Source: Talinum fruticosum (lineage: Eukaryota > Streptophyta > Magnoliopsida > Caryophyllales > Talinaceae). Taken from it: DNA of 64,000 nt. A program made the translations under genes and the position numbers. Shown here piece after piece: positions 49,570 through 60,013 of the stretch (its first letter is position 1; every line of letters starts with the position of its first letter). The notes beneath the pieces are model-generated. The model saw only the letters and a program-made list of their open reading frames with translations. It was not told the DNA's origin and searched no databases. The stretch is taken from assembly GCA_021018815.1 (NCBI GenBank), contig JAITYX010000003.1:8430501-8494500 (forward strand), read 5' to 3'.

Positions 49570-51015
49570 AGTTTTAGATCGAAATAACAAGGCAACCCTA
49601 ACTTATACCATTTCATCTTAGATGCAACGACTCATGGAACCAAACCTTTTGGTCCGAGGTCGGGTAATACTTATACTATTTCTTTAAACAATTCTTCTCA
49701 AGATCTTTCATTTCTTAAAACAGTTGTAAATGATGATTCATGAACATGGCATTGTCGAATAGGTCATATCAGCATGCATAATATCAAGAAATTATCTTTA
49801 CATGGGTTAGTTCGAGGACTCCCTAAATGTGCATTCAACAAAGATAAAATTGGTGATGCTTGTGTAAAAGGGAAACAAATTAGATCTATATTCAAACCAC
49901 TAAAAAATGTTTCCACATCTAAAGTGCTTAAATTGAACATATGGATTTATGTGGAGTAATTTCTATTAAGAGCTTAGGAGGTAAATCTTATGTTCTTGTT
50001 ATTGTGATGATTATTCAAGATTTACCTGGGTGTGTTTTCTTAAGAACAAAAAGGAAGCTTTCAAAGAGTTCTCTATAATTTGTAGACAAATACAACTTGA
50101 ATCTAGGACTCGGATCATAACGGTCGAATTGACCGTGGAAGGGAATTTGACTATTATGAGTTTGCACAATTCTATGCCAAATTTGGGATCTTTCACAACT
50201 TCTCAACGCCAAGAACTTCTCAATAGAACAGAGTTGTAGAAAGAAAGAACAGAACTCTTGAGGAGATTTATAAAACAATAATGATCAAGAATTATTTACC
50301 GTATTACTTCGAGATGAGACAGTTAACACAACAAAAACACATTAAACCAGGTGTCTCATTGGCCCAATTCTCAAGAAAACACCCTATGAGCTGTACAAAG
50401 GCAAGATATCTAACATCTCTTCAAGCCTTTTGGATGCACCAATGGTAAAACTCATCTAACTAATTTTGATGCTAGATCGGACGAAGTTATTTACCTTGGT
50501 TATTCTACCCGTAGAAAAGCTTATCGGGTTTTTAACAAAAGTACTAACACGATAGAAAGTATCTAAGTTGTTTTTGATGAAGTCGATCGTGGTAAGATAA
50601 ATGAGTCAACAGTCTCATACCTTAAGCTCACTAGGAAGGATGATGACTTGATTGAAGCTAAGCTTAGAAATGCTGAAAACAAAAGAGTTGAGCCCCTAAC
50701 TAACCCACTTTAATAGACTGAGTAGCTCGGTCAAGACTCAGCTTCGAGCATATCAAGCCCAAAAAGAAACCGAGACTCCACCAACTAAGGAACTAAGTAT
50801 TCAATATACTAATATGGTAAATCAAAGGTCCGGAATATAATTTAAGTATAAATCTGGTCACCCCCGTGAACATTATTTCATATATCAACTCGGGTGTGCA
50901 AACCCGTTCTTCTCGTCGTAATTTTTGTGCATTTGTTGCATTTGTTTCCATAGTAGAACATAAGAATGTCATAGAAGCCTTACTTGAACTTGAGTAGGCA
51001 GAAGCTATACAAGAA
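49570..51015 (+). pseudogene. Sirevirus integrase region, copy C, 5' part
   Basis: Parallels copy D (62560 onward). The zinc-binding H-H-C-C segment includes MHNIKKLSLHGLVRGLPKCA (49774 frame) and a CVKGKQIRS-type end, with one Cys of the zinc finger apparently changed (GDACVKG against CDACTKG). The core is in pieces: VNLMFLLL-type, then HGREFDYYEFAQFYAKFGIF, then VVERKNRTLEEI with the catalytic Glu. The integrase tail (AYRVFNKSTNTIE-type near 50520) and linker follow and stop at 51010 in a WAEAIQE-like RT start. The reading resumes after the solo LTR at 55781. Confidence 0.85.
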
Positions 51016-51409
51016 TGAAGGTTTGCTCTTGGAGAGTCTTAATCACCCTAGAGGGGAGATGAATAGGGTGATGAGGGAATTTTAGCAAACTTGGAAGATT
51101 TAAGCTTGAAAAGAATAATCAAGACAATCCGAGTCTAGATTGGACTCGGAAAATTGTAAACTCGAAATACGTGGAAACCCTCTTGGGGCGAGAAAACCAC
51201 GAACAGTGCTAGTCCAAGCACCAAGTCAAATCCACTATTTTGAATCCACAAAATACCGCAGAACCATAAAATAATTTAATATGGTCACAAAATTGGTTAA
51301 GCTACTTTATTACAATAACAAATCTTTCACCGTAGGGCCTGATTCCGTGACCAAATTAAACCCTCGCAGCCTCTCTCTTGCTCTCCATCTCATCGTCGGG
51401 GCTCGATTC

Positions 51410-51780
51410 GGCTAGCGACGCTTGCGGCGGCTGGCGGCACCACAGCGACCGAAGCTTCCGCGGCTAGTGCGATGACGAGTGGCAAGTGTGTCCCCCACAC
51501 TCGTTTCTCGCGATCCATATCTCTTTCTCTCACTCGATCTCACCATCAAGCGTCATTGTGCCCGACGACTCTTGCGGCGACCGATGACTCCACAGCGGCC
51601 CAAGATTCCGCGTCTAGTGGCGACTCCAGTGGCGAGATGTGTCCCCCTCCCTCCCTTCCTATTCGAGTCTTGATTTGAATCATGATTTTTCTCACGGTCC
51701 GACCTTCGGGAGCAGCGTGGCCGGAGACTCCACCGACGTCGAGCGACTCCACGGCAGGCGACTCCGTGGCTGGAGATTTT
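51410..51780. repeat. GC-rich ~150-bp degenerate repeats
   Basis: CTTGCGGCG and CCACAGCG...CCGCG blocks recur at 51419-51480 and 51570-51640, with a weaker third at about 51715-51775 (CGACTCC). They occupy the place of the GC-rich 5' exon seen in the other CACTA element. Confidence 0.6.
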
Positions 51781-52735
51781 TCATTTTATTATGAATTATG
51801 TATGGATTTTCCGAATTTGGGTTATTGTCGCTTGATTTAGGAACCCCTTAAACCCATTGTTCATTGGCTACTGATTGTGTGGCATGTAGTAACACTACCT
51901 TTTTCTTCTATTTGTCTCTGCTTACTCTACATCTTCACAATGTTTCAAGTCTGAAAAATGGAAAGAAAACTGTTAGGGAATAGGGTTACGCAAATATTTT
52001 TGTAACTCTTTGCATATTAGAATCGAAAAATTGAATTTTTGTGTTCCTTGTCTATTGGAGTTCGTTAATTATGTTGTGGTTGATATGAATGCCAATGTCG
52101 GATTTTTGGACTGGATATGTATAATTACTATTTGGGGGGTGTGGGGTGTTGGTGGGGGTTGATAGTGAGAAATCTGGGTTTGAAAGAGAATTTTCGTAGT
52201 TGAATTAGGTGTGAAACTAAGTGCTTCGAACGATCGTGAATCGGTCTCTGCTATCTGTTTTTACATTCAAATTTTAAACTGGAATTGATGAAATGGGAGT
52301 AGCAAGGTCAGCTCAGGCGGTGACACTTGTCTTTGCTACGGCCTCTGCAATTATCTCCTTCATATATTCGTCCTTCACATCCTTCCTCAAGATCATGTCA
52401 TTTGCCGTCTGTTTCCTCCTCCCTTCTCTTCAAGAAGAGCAATAACAACTACCTTCATGGTTGTAGCAGATGGCGAGTGGCTCTTCACTATATTTGATCG
52501 GTAATTTCTGCAGCAGTAGCTCTGTCCTCCCTCCATCTCCATCATCGGTTCAAGCTTGTTGTCGCCCTTCATTCCGAACTTCCCCAACCTAGTCATTTGG
52601 TAATTTCCTATAATCTCATGTTTTCTTTCTATTTGTTTTCCATTTTAGATTTGGGTTGATTTGTTTGATTACTAAGTGACTCCCCCTCGGCCATTTGCCT
52701 TGGATATTGAAAATTAAGGGAGAAGAAAAGTAACA

Positions 52736-53778
52736 GTGAGCAAAAATGACGAGGCCTTCAAGCAATGGGATTGTTGGACAGCTAAGTTCGCTGCATGTGC
52801 GAACATTCCCTTCCTCCTCCGACAGCTGCCCCGGATCTTACTCAAAGGCCGTAATCTTATGGATGGAAATAAAAGCTGCGTTATTGGCGGTTAGTTGGCT
52901 GGTAAGCCTACTTAGCCCCTTCCCCTTTTTTGTTCTGTCATTTTGTTCAATATTGGAACACCTAAGTTTAAATCATTAGTGAAATTCATGGTAGGGCATT
53001 CTCACTGGATTGCTAGGAAATCTCTCACTTCTTTCCTACTTTGCCAAGAAAAAGGAGACAAAAGCCATGATAGTACAATGCCTGGGAGTAATTATAGCTT
53101 TTGTTGCTACTATCGTGACGGTTATCATGGTAAGTATAGTCTGTCACCTTAGCACTTATGGATATGGGTAGCATTCTTATGTTCATTTATAATGTAAGGT
53201 CCAGTGAATTGTGGAAATGGGTAGGCGTATGATTTATTGTAATATTGCAAGTATAAGACTGCAAGCGAAGCCCAATGCTAGTCAAATTACCCGACCTGCT
53301 GCCCCGGAAGAAAGAAGCATATTTTAGGCGAGGCTAAGTTATCTTACATAGTAAAGTTCATATTTACTTGTTAGGTGGATAATGTTATCTTTCGAGTGTG
53401 CTAATCCATTCAACTATCTATATATTTGTTGTGAGAGTCTTGAACAACAAGTTTCCCTGAGATAACATCGTATATTAGGTGAATCATGTAGATTTTGTTG
53501 TGTGCTCAACCTATCTAGCGTTCTACGGACATATATTGAGTGTGTCATTTAACTACTGAATGTCGACTATTTTTTCCCGGTGAGTGGATGGCTTGATGCA
53601 TTGTCTATAGCTTTTGTACTAGATTGTTTTCATGAAGGAAAAATCTATATCCTTGATTATTCGTAAAGTGTTCTTGGATGTTTTTAGGCTAGAACAGGTA
53701 AATTGTCCGAGAAAGGCGTCAAATTTGTTGGAGTAATATCGGGATGGATTGCTACACTACTCTTCATATGGATGCCAG
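52736..53778 (+). pseudogene. MEX1-like (plastid maltose exporter) gene fragment, three exons
   Basis: Exon a (52736-52901) reads KNDEAFKQWDCWTAKFAACA, then NIPFLLRQLPRILLKGRNLM. After a frameshift near 52875 it gives KAALLAVSWL and ends at CTG|GTAAGC. Exon b (52995-53129) follows a GTAG acceptor as GILTGLLGNLSLLSYFAKKK, then IVQCLGVIIAFVATIVTVIM|GTAAGT. Exon c (53688-53778) follows TTTTTAG as ARTGKLSEKGVKFVGVISGW, then IATLLFIWMP|GTGCAC. The blocks match my recollection of MEX1, an integral membrane protein of the chloroplast envelope that exports maltose from starch breakdown. It is truncated at both ends, so inactive as an exporter. Introns are kept, so it was captured from DNA. Confidence 0.75.
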
Positions 53779-53984
53779 GTGCACGAGATGGTAGTCTTTT
53801 GTATTATTTGTCTATGTTATGCTATAGTGTAAATTTTAAACTAGCTAGATTCCTGTGAATGGCCCTGTATTATTTCTCTTTTCTTACGAGTCAATAGTTG
53901 GACATTGATTATGTATAAACATTTAATATATATGATTTTGTAATAGAGGGATTCGCCGCATGATTGTATGTAATAGTTTTTATG

Positions 53985-54574
53985 GTAAAAAGCGGTCACA
54001 AAACCAGTCACAATATGTGTTTAATTTTCTCAAAATCGGTCACAAAAAGTTAAGTACAAAACAGAATCGGTCACAAAATTAGTCACAAAAGTGTTTAAGA
54101 ATAAAACGGAATCCGTCACAAAGCGGTCACAAATAAACATAATTTTAAAACTAAGTTAGTCGAAAAGCGGTCACAAAGTACCACAGCTTCAAAACTAAGT
54201 CGATTATAAAAGCGGTCATAATTATATAACGGTCACAAAATTTCTAAAGAATAACGGTCACAAAATCGGTCACAAATGTTTTCGGTCACAAAATCGGTCA
54301 CAAAGTGGTCATAATTTCTCACAAAAATTACGGTCGTAAAATCAATGTGAAACTTAGAGCGGTCATAATAGCGGTCACAATTTGTGACCGAAATTTCAGT
54401 CACAATTGCGGTCACAATTTGTGACCGAATCGATCACAAAATCCATTTTCCGATGAGGGGTTTTGTAACCGCCAAAATCGGTCACAAAATCGGGCACAAA
54501 CCCCATTTGTGACCAAAATTTGCCATTTTGTGACCGATTTTGGCGGTCACAAAATCCGAGTGTTTCTAGTAGTG
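53985..54574. repeat. Subterminal CGGTCACAAA repeats of the Pack-CACTA-like element
   Basis: More than twenty copies of GGTCACAAA or its complement TTTGTGACC, spaced irregularly, many with CG before the GTC. Pairs in opposite orientation form hairpins near 54370-54430 and 54475-54555. Confidence 0.9.
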
Positions 54575-55775
54575 AGTTTTCCTAGACTTAGAAATTTCTT
54601 TATCCGATCTAGTACTTCCTAACCGAGATAACCTTTATACCTAAGGACAAGCGAGCTGAGTTAACCCTTACAGCTCAATCAAGAGACCTTACTCGAAAGT
54701 AAGAAAGAGTATGTAATCGATTACAAGACTTTACAACTCGAGAAAAGTATGAATTACAAGTCGGGAGTTGTAAATAGAAGATTGAGTATGAATACAAAGA
54801 CTTTCGCTTAAGCAATGTATATCAACAATAATCTCAGCAATCTTTAAGTCTTGAGAGGTGGCTTCTATTTGTAGATGACCAAGCGGATTAGCCGTTATAA
54901 CTAATTTTTGAGTAGAAGTCCTTTGTGACCGTCTGTAATCGGTTCTTTTGAGTTGCTCGGAAAAGATCCGTTAAGATGTGAACGTTATGCAACGGCTCTT
55001 GGCTCCTCAAGGTGCTCCAATCAACAGGTGATATTTGAAAAGTAGGGTGGAAACCACCATTGAGCTTAGCGTTGAAGTTTTCTAGTTTTGGAAATAGACA
55101 ACCCCGACATAGCGTCCGAGCGTTGTTCAAAAGTAGAAAAGCCTTATCTCGCTGGTGATTGACAGCTTGAAGCTGGTTACTTTTGTAATTCAAAAATAAG
55201 ATAACCTTGTTTGGATAATGTACAAAAGTAAATCATTTTGGTTCTCAAAGTATAAAATACTTTGGTCCAAGATTAGGCCCAAATAATAATTTAATTAAGA
55301 TATTTAAGTGCATAATTATCTCAGGCCTAGAAGAGTGGAATTTTCTGAGTCTATTATTCATTATACTCAAATTCCATCGAGTCATCCTAAGAAAGATCAA
55401 GCTATAAGAGTGAAAACATCGAGTATACGTCCTTGATCCGGATAAATAATTCTCAAACAAATATTCTGACTTAGAAATTTGAATTAACGTTGTAATTCAC
55501 TTTACATCAAGATATGAAGTCAAAAATTAGATATGAAGTATTAGAAAGATTAGTTGAACGTGCGATAAATCTGAGTGATGTTTGAGTGACTCGAAACATC
55601 AATGTAAGATGATAGACAAGAATGTATGTTACGAGTCGGTTAGAATCGAATGAAAACTTAAATAGGAGTTTCTATAATACTCGAATGACTTGTAATCAAA
55701 ACTTAGGAGGAATGAGGTTTGTACCCGAGTCTTTGGTATTACTCGGAATGATATAGTTTCGAGTCCGAGTTTTCA

Positions 55776-57245
55776 AAGAAGAACTCTCTCGGTTTGACGA
55801 AACCAAGTTTCGACCTTGATCGATCGACCAACCGACTACCCAATTATAAGAACCAAATAGGTTTTCAAAAATAAACTGGATGAGGAGGATGTAGAAGTTA
55901 GAAATAAGACCAGACTTATAGCTCAAGGATACAATCAAGAAGAAGGTAATGATTGTGGGGAAACCTTTACACCGATTGCTAGGATTGAAGCCATTGGAAT
56001 TTTGCTTGTATTTACATCTAGAAGAACATCGGACTTTATCAAATGGATGTCAAATGTGCTTTCTTAAATGGCTTTATTCAAGAAGAATTTTATGCCGAGC
56101 AATCCCGTGGAGTTGAAAATCCTCATTTTCCAAACCATGTTTTCAAATTGCAAAAATATCTTTATGGTCTCAAACAAGCTCCAAGAGCATAACATGAAAG
56201 ATTAAGCAATTTCTTAATTGAAAATGGTATTAAAAGAGATTTCACCGAACAAAAAGCCCCTATTTATAAAAACCGAGGGCAACGATATTGTTATCATTCA
56301 GATTTATGTAAATCATATTATCTTTGGTACTACTAATGAAACCCTCTACCAAGAGTTTTGTGAGTGATGAGACAGAAATTCCAAATGAGTATGATGGGAG
56401 AATTAAATTCTTCCTTGGATTACAAATCAAGAAAGAAAAGATGTAATTTATGTTCATCAAATAAAGTATGTCAAAGAGCTGCTAAAGAAATACAAGCTTT
56501 AGGATGCAAAGCCATAAGCTACACCATTAGTAAGCAACGCTAAACCGAACTCGGATGAGATAGGTAAGTCAATACACCGGAAAGTTTACATATGTATGAT
56601 TGCATCTCTACTTTACCTAACTTCCAATAGGGTATATATCATATTTAGTGTATGCCTTTGTGCAATATTTTAAGCTAATCTAAAGAAATCTCATCTCATC
56701 TGCGGTGAAGAGAAGTTTTAGATATCTTATAGGCACTCAGTCACTTGGTCTTTGATATTCTAAAGACTCGGGTTTGACCCTCAATGGCTACTTAGATGTT
56801 GATTATGTTGGGTATAAAGTTGAAAGGAAGAGCACATAAAGAGCTAGCATGCCAATTCCTTGGATACTCCTTAATCTCATGGCATTCCAAGAAGCGAACA
56901 GAGTCACTTTATCAATTGCTGAAGTTGAGTACATAGCCGTTGGAGCTAGCTATAATTAGTTACTATGGATCAAGTAACATTTAAAGGATCTTAGACTAAC
57001 CTTCTCAACCATCCCTATCAAATGTGATAATCGAGTGCAATAAGCATTACAAAGAACCAGTTTAACACTCTAAGACGAAGCACATTGAGCTCGGGTATCA
57101 CTTTTTGAGAGACCATGCTGAGAAAGATGATATTGTTTTCGAATTTATTCTTACTAAGCTTCAATTAGTTGATATTTTCACTAATCCTTTAGGTGAAGCT
57201 CAATTTCGCTTTATTAGAAATGAGCTTGGTATAATGAATGCTTGA
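55776..57245 (+). pseudogene. Sirevirus pol, copy C, 3' part: RT and RNase H
   Basis: After the TSD it resumes with SRFDETKF..RP, RTKWVFKNKLDEE-type and KTRLIAQGYNQEE near 55900, and CGETFTPIARIEA. Then come palm motifs ([20 protein letters not shown] near 56040), a YVNHIIFG-like catalytic box near 56305 (usual YVDDIIFG; at least the first Asp is changed), and MMGELNSSLDYKS near 56390. RNase H has SWHSKKRTE-type and IAVGAS near 56935, and the end is TGA at 57243-57245. Stops are frequent, though most blocks are complete in length. Confidence 0.88.
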
Positions 57246-57729
57246 TTATACGCTTACTTGTTTGCATGATTATGTGTTTATTTGCATGAGCATGTTTTTA
57301 ATGTGAGAAATTTTATAGATCGATTAGTTTAGTTGATACTTCATGAAACCGAGCCTCAATCATTGGTTAATTGAGTCTCATCTAAGCACTCGAGAGGACT
57401 AATTGAGTAAGATTCTTTGTAATTAAAATGGACAATTAAATCTTCCGAGATCATATCTAAATAATAGAGAATCTTATATTATATTTTGTAAACCGTTTTA
57501 GTTAATCCCATGTGATTCTAATTGAAAAACTAGTCGTTTGGACTCTTGACTCATCACTCGTGCTGAAAACTAGTCGTTACTGGTTCTACGTCGTGAGAGA
57601 ATTTTGGGACTCGGATTCATTTCCTAGACATTTGAGAATCTTTTTACATAAATACTCAACATTCTCACCTGAATTCTTACTTTGCTCTGTCTCTCTGTCT
57701 CTCTGTCTCTATCTATCTATCTATCTATG

Positions 57730-57781
<52 letters not shown>

Positions 57782-57897
57782 CTTAGACTTGTTCTAATCT
57801 CACTTCCTCACTCAATTTTCGTTTTAAGTTCACTCTTTCATTTTCACTTAAACTCCTTATCTTCTCTTCAATTCACTCTCTTTCTCTCTCATTTAAA
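57246..57897 (+). other. Spacer before envelope-like ORF, copy C, with CT microsatellite
   Basis: Contains ACATAAATAC at 57646-57655 (equivalent position to the TATA box of A and B, altered), a (TCTG/TCTA)n and then (CT)n tract at 57682-57780, and a leader with ATG at 57898. The dinucleotide expansion makes the box-to-ATG distance about 250 bp here. Confidence 0.6.
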
Positions 57898-59020
57898 ATG
57901 ACTAAGAGATCAGCTAAAGTTGAAGTTGCTTCGCAACTAAGAAAGCAACTAAGAAGAAGCTTATAACTTCTTTCGAGCTATCCTCCAAATCTGTAAGTAC
58001 GAGGCCTCGGAACGTGAGACCTCATAGCAACAAGCTGGATCCTCTCTAAGACTAGAGGAATCCAAAGAACCCTCAGTCGCACCTCACTACTATTTTGGAC
58101 AACAAATTCTTCCTTTGTACAAACATTTCTAAGGTTCACACCCTGCATTCCACCAAATTTCTAGGTCTTCGACCTTCTGCGATTATGTTTATTATTCTCT
58201 AGTAATTGAATTCTACCAAAATCTTTCTTCTCTTGACCCCTTAATTCTATTTTCTTGAGTTCAAGGGAAAAAGATTGTCATAAATCTTGGCCTTATTCAC
58301 AAACTTTTTAACATTGAGTGTTTGTTCCTTAACTATAACACTAAAAACTTTTCGATAGTCATTCATGACTTCTATTCTAAGCATGCCCAAGTCAAACCAA
58401 AGTCTTGGAACAACTTTTCCATTACATAGTTGAAGCTTAGGCCCAAACTTCTCTATTTTTTCTTAATGATGACTGTGTTCTCTTTCTTTTCCTTCCAAAG
58501 AAACCCCAACAACATCATCCTTAAAGTTATTAACATAGAGGGGTTTGACATTGATATTTTCCCCTCCATTCTCCAACACAGACTAGCTCAGTCCCCTCTC
58601 ACACAAAAAACCTCCCTTTCCCCTTTGGAGCTCTTCTCTCCAAAGTTTTTGATCATTGTGAGCTGAAATTCCCCGATCAATTTCTTCCTCCTACTGCTCT
58701 AATCGGGAAAGATGACTTAAAAGTCTTGGATACAAGGAAACCTGATCTGGTTTCGGAATCACCCATTTGAGATCACACAACAATCTTCTTCTACTCCTCT
58801 TATAACTCCTGGCCCATCCGAGGCTAGATCCGCAACTCGGAATATCAAAAATTGGCCTCGGATCTCTACTTTTCTCCTAAACAATTCCATGAAGCCTTAT
58901 CTTTATTCAAGGCTCTTCTCCCTAGTCTTCTTAGCATGCAAAAAGCACTTGAAAAAGAGCTTGTTGATGCCCGAGCTCTCACAAAGCGGTTGATCGAGAT
59001 GTTTTAGGGAGCGTAAAATC
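57898..59020 (+). pseudogene. Envelope-like ORF, copy C, truncated by gag junction
   Basis: Starts MTKRSAKVEV. The N-terminal domain continues in shifted frames as TTILDNKFFLCTNI..-type, then FKVINIEGFDIDIFPSIL in the 58430-58666 frame, matching LFDILEGYDVDLFPSII of copy B. A coiled-coil frame (QFHEALSLFKALLPSLL; ALEKELVDARALTKRLIEMF, about 58865-59005) follows. It is more diverged from A and B than they are from each other. It ends at an apparent join to gag at about 59000-59110. Confidence 0.65.
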
Positions 59021-59049
59021 ACCCTCCAGCCTCCTTAGCCTCAACAACA

Positions 59050-59880
59050 AGAAGAAGAAGAATCCTCCGAAGAGATTGGCGCCTCCGAGGATAAGTTAGA
59101 CGATATTGAGGATACGTCCAAATGTCTAATGGCTATGACTCGACTCGAAGCGAGTTTGAATTAGAACTAGAAATGTATGATTCCGAGGTAACAAACCCTC
59201 AAGAGGTAATTAACTATTTCCTCAAATTCTCTAAGCAAGATTTAGTTAAGTATATTTATAATTTAGAGGAAAAGTCTAACTTTGATTCTTATTTATTTGA
59301 AGAAACCTTTGAGTCTCTTAAATATGAGAATAAAGTTTTAAAAGTTGATTTAGAAAAGCCGAGACTCGACTTAAAGGTACTTGAGACCAACTCACAGGAT
59401 AATGAGATTGAGTTTGAGTGTCTAGAACTAAAAGTCTCGGAACCTTGTTTTAAAACTTACCTAGGGTCAGAAAAACCTTGATTTATTACGCGGTTATCAT
59501 GTGTTTCTTTTAGAAAGGAAGGTCCGGGTTTTAATTCTAAAAAGGAGGATAACTCCTACAAGAGTCTTTTAAACAATGATTCCAGAAAAATTGATTTTTA
59601 AAAAAATGAGCACGAGTCCCATTCATTCAATGAGAAAAAGGACTGAGCGAAGACAAGTTTATCAAAAGATGTCTTTCGAAACTCATAACAAAAAAACATT
59701 TTCAACAAAAATGAGACCCAATTCCCAAAGAAGAAGATTCAAAATCTGACCAAACTTAAAATTATTCAAATCTGGGTTCCCAAGAGTGCCCTTCCTTCAA
59801 AGCCGACCTCGGTAAGGACAATTATTGGGTTTATAAGAGGAAGTGAGAAGGGTTAGTGTGTTTTATTTTGCAGGAACTAC
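59050..59880 (+). pseudogene. Sirevirus gag C-terminal part, copy D
   Basis: The acidic segment DIEDTSKCLMA (about 59110-59135) is typical of copia gag after the zinc knuckle. It is followed in the 59122-59481 frame by a long Glu/Lys-rich helical region (VINYFLKFSKQDLVKYIYNL and KYENKVLKVDLEKP). A stop at 59481 is followed by frames with KKEDNSYKSLLNN and KLIQIWVPKSALPS (WVPKS is a common motif just before the protease). The gag N-terminus and zinc knuckle are missing. It is probably part of the same element as 62413-64000. Confidence 0.7.
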
Positions 59881-60013
59881 AAACCAAGAAGAAGGACCAT
59901 TGGTATCTCAATAATAGATGCTCTTGACATATAATGGGGAAGCGAAGACTCTTTTTGAGTTAGAAAAAATGGATGGCGGCAACGCCACATTTGGGGACAA
60001 TAGCAAAGGGAAG
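59881..60013 (+). pseudogene. Sirevirus protease start, copy D, broken
   Basis: The reading DHWYLNNRCS replaces the usual WYLDSGCSRHMTG, so the catalytic DSG is lost. Downstream MDGGNATFGDNSKG agrees with the GGxVTFGDN motif. The reading is cut by the insertion at 60014 and continues KIMGIGKVSHSDNSINPIYL after 62417. Confidence 0.85.

Larger units (their letters stand above)
51263..54574 (+). mobile_element. Pack-CACTA-like element carrying a MEX1-like gene fragment
   Basis: The right end TTTCTAGTAGTG at 54563-54574 is the complement of CACTACTAGAAA. Subterminal repeats of CGGTCACAAA fill 53985-54560. The left terminus is missing: only one GGTCACAAA copy near 51283 remains next to the disrupted LTR, so a deletion took the left end together with part of the LTR. 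The inner order is GC-rich leader, unknown coding-like block (about 52290-52600), then three MEX1-like exons. No transposase gene is present, so the element is non-autonomous. The subterminal motif differs from the GCGACGGAA of the 20202-28013 element. Confidence 0.75.
51016..55775 (-). mobile_element. Solo LTR of the sirevirus family, reversed, inside copy C
   Basis: TGAAGGTTTGC at 51016 is the reverse complement of the ACCTTCA LTR end; TTTTCA at 55770-55775 is that of the LTR start. Both are flanked by AAGAA (51011-51015 and 55776-55780), a perfect 5-bp duplication. The interior matches copies A and B in reverse, apart from a 3.3-kb insert (51263-54574) and a loss of about 50 bp at the insertion point. 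There is no internal region, so LTR-LTR recombination removed the rest. The host pol reading continues on both sides. Confidence 0.92.

Noticed and set aside
57512..57901. 129-codon frame with Ser/Leu runs
   Set aside because: Runs through the CT microsatellite upstream of the envelope-like ORF; low complexity.
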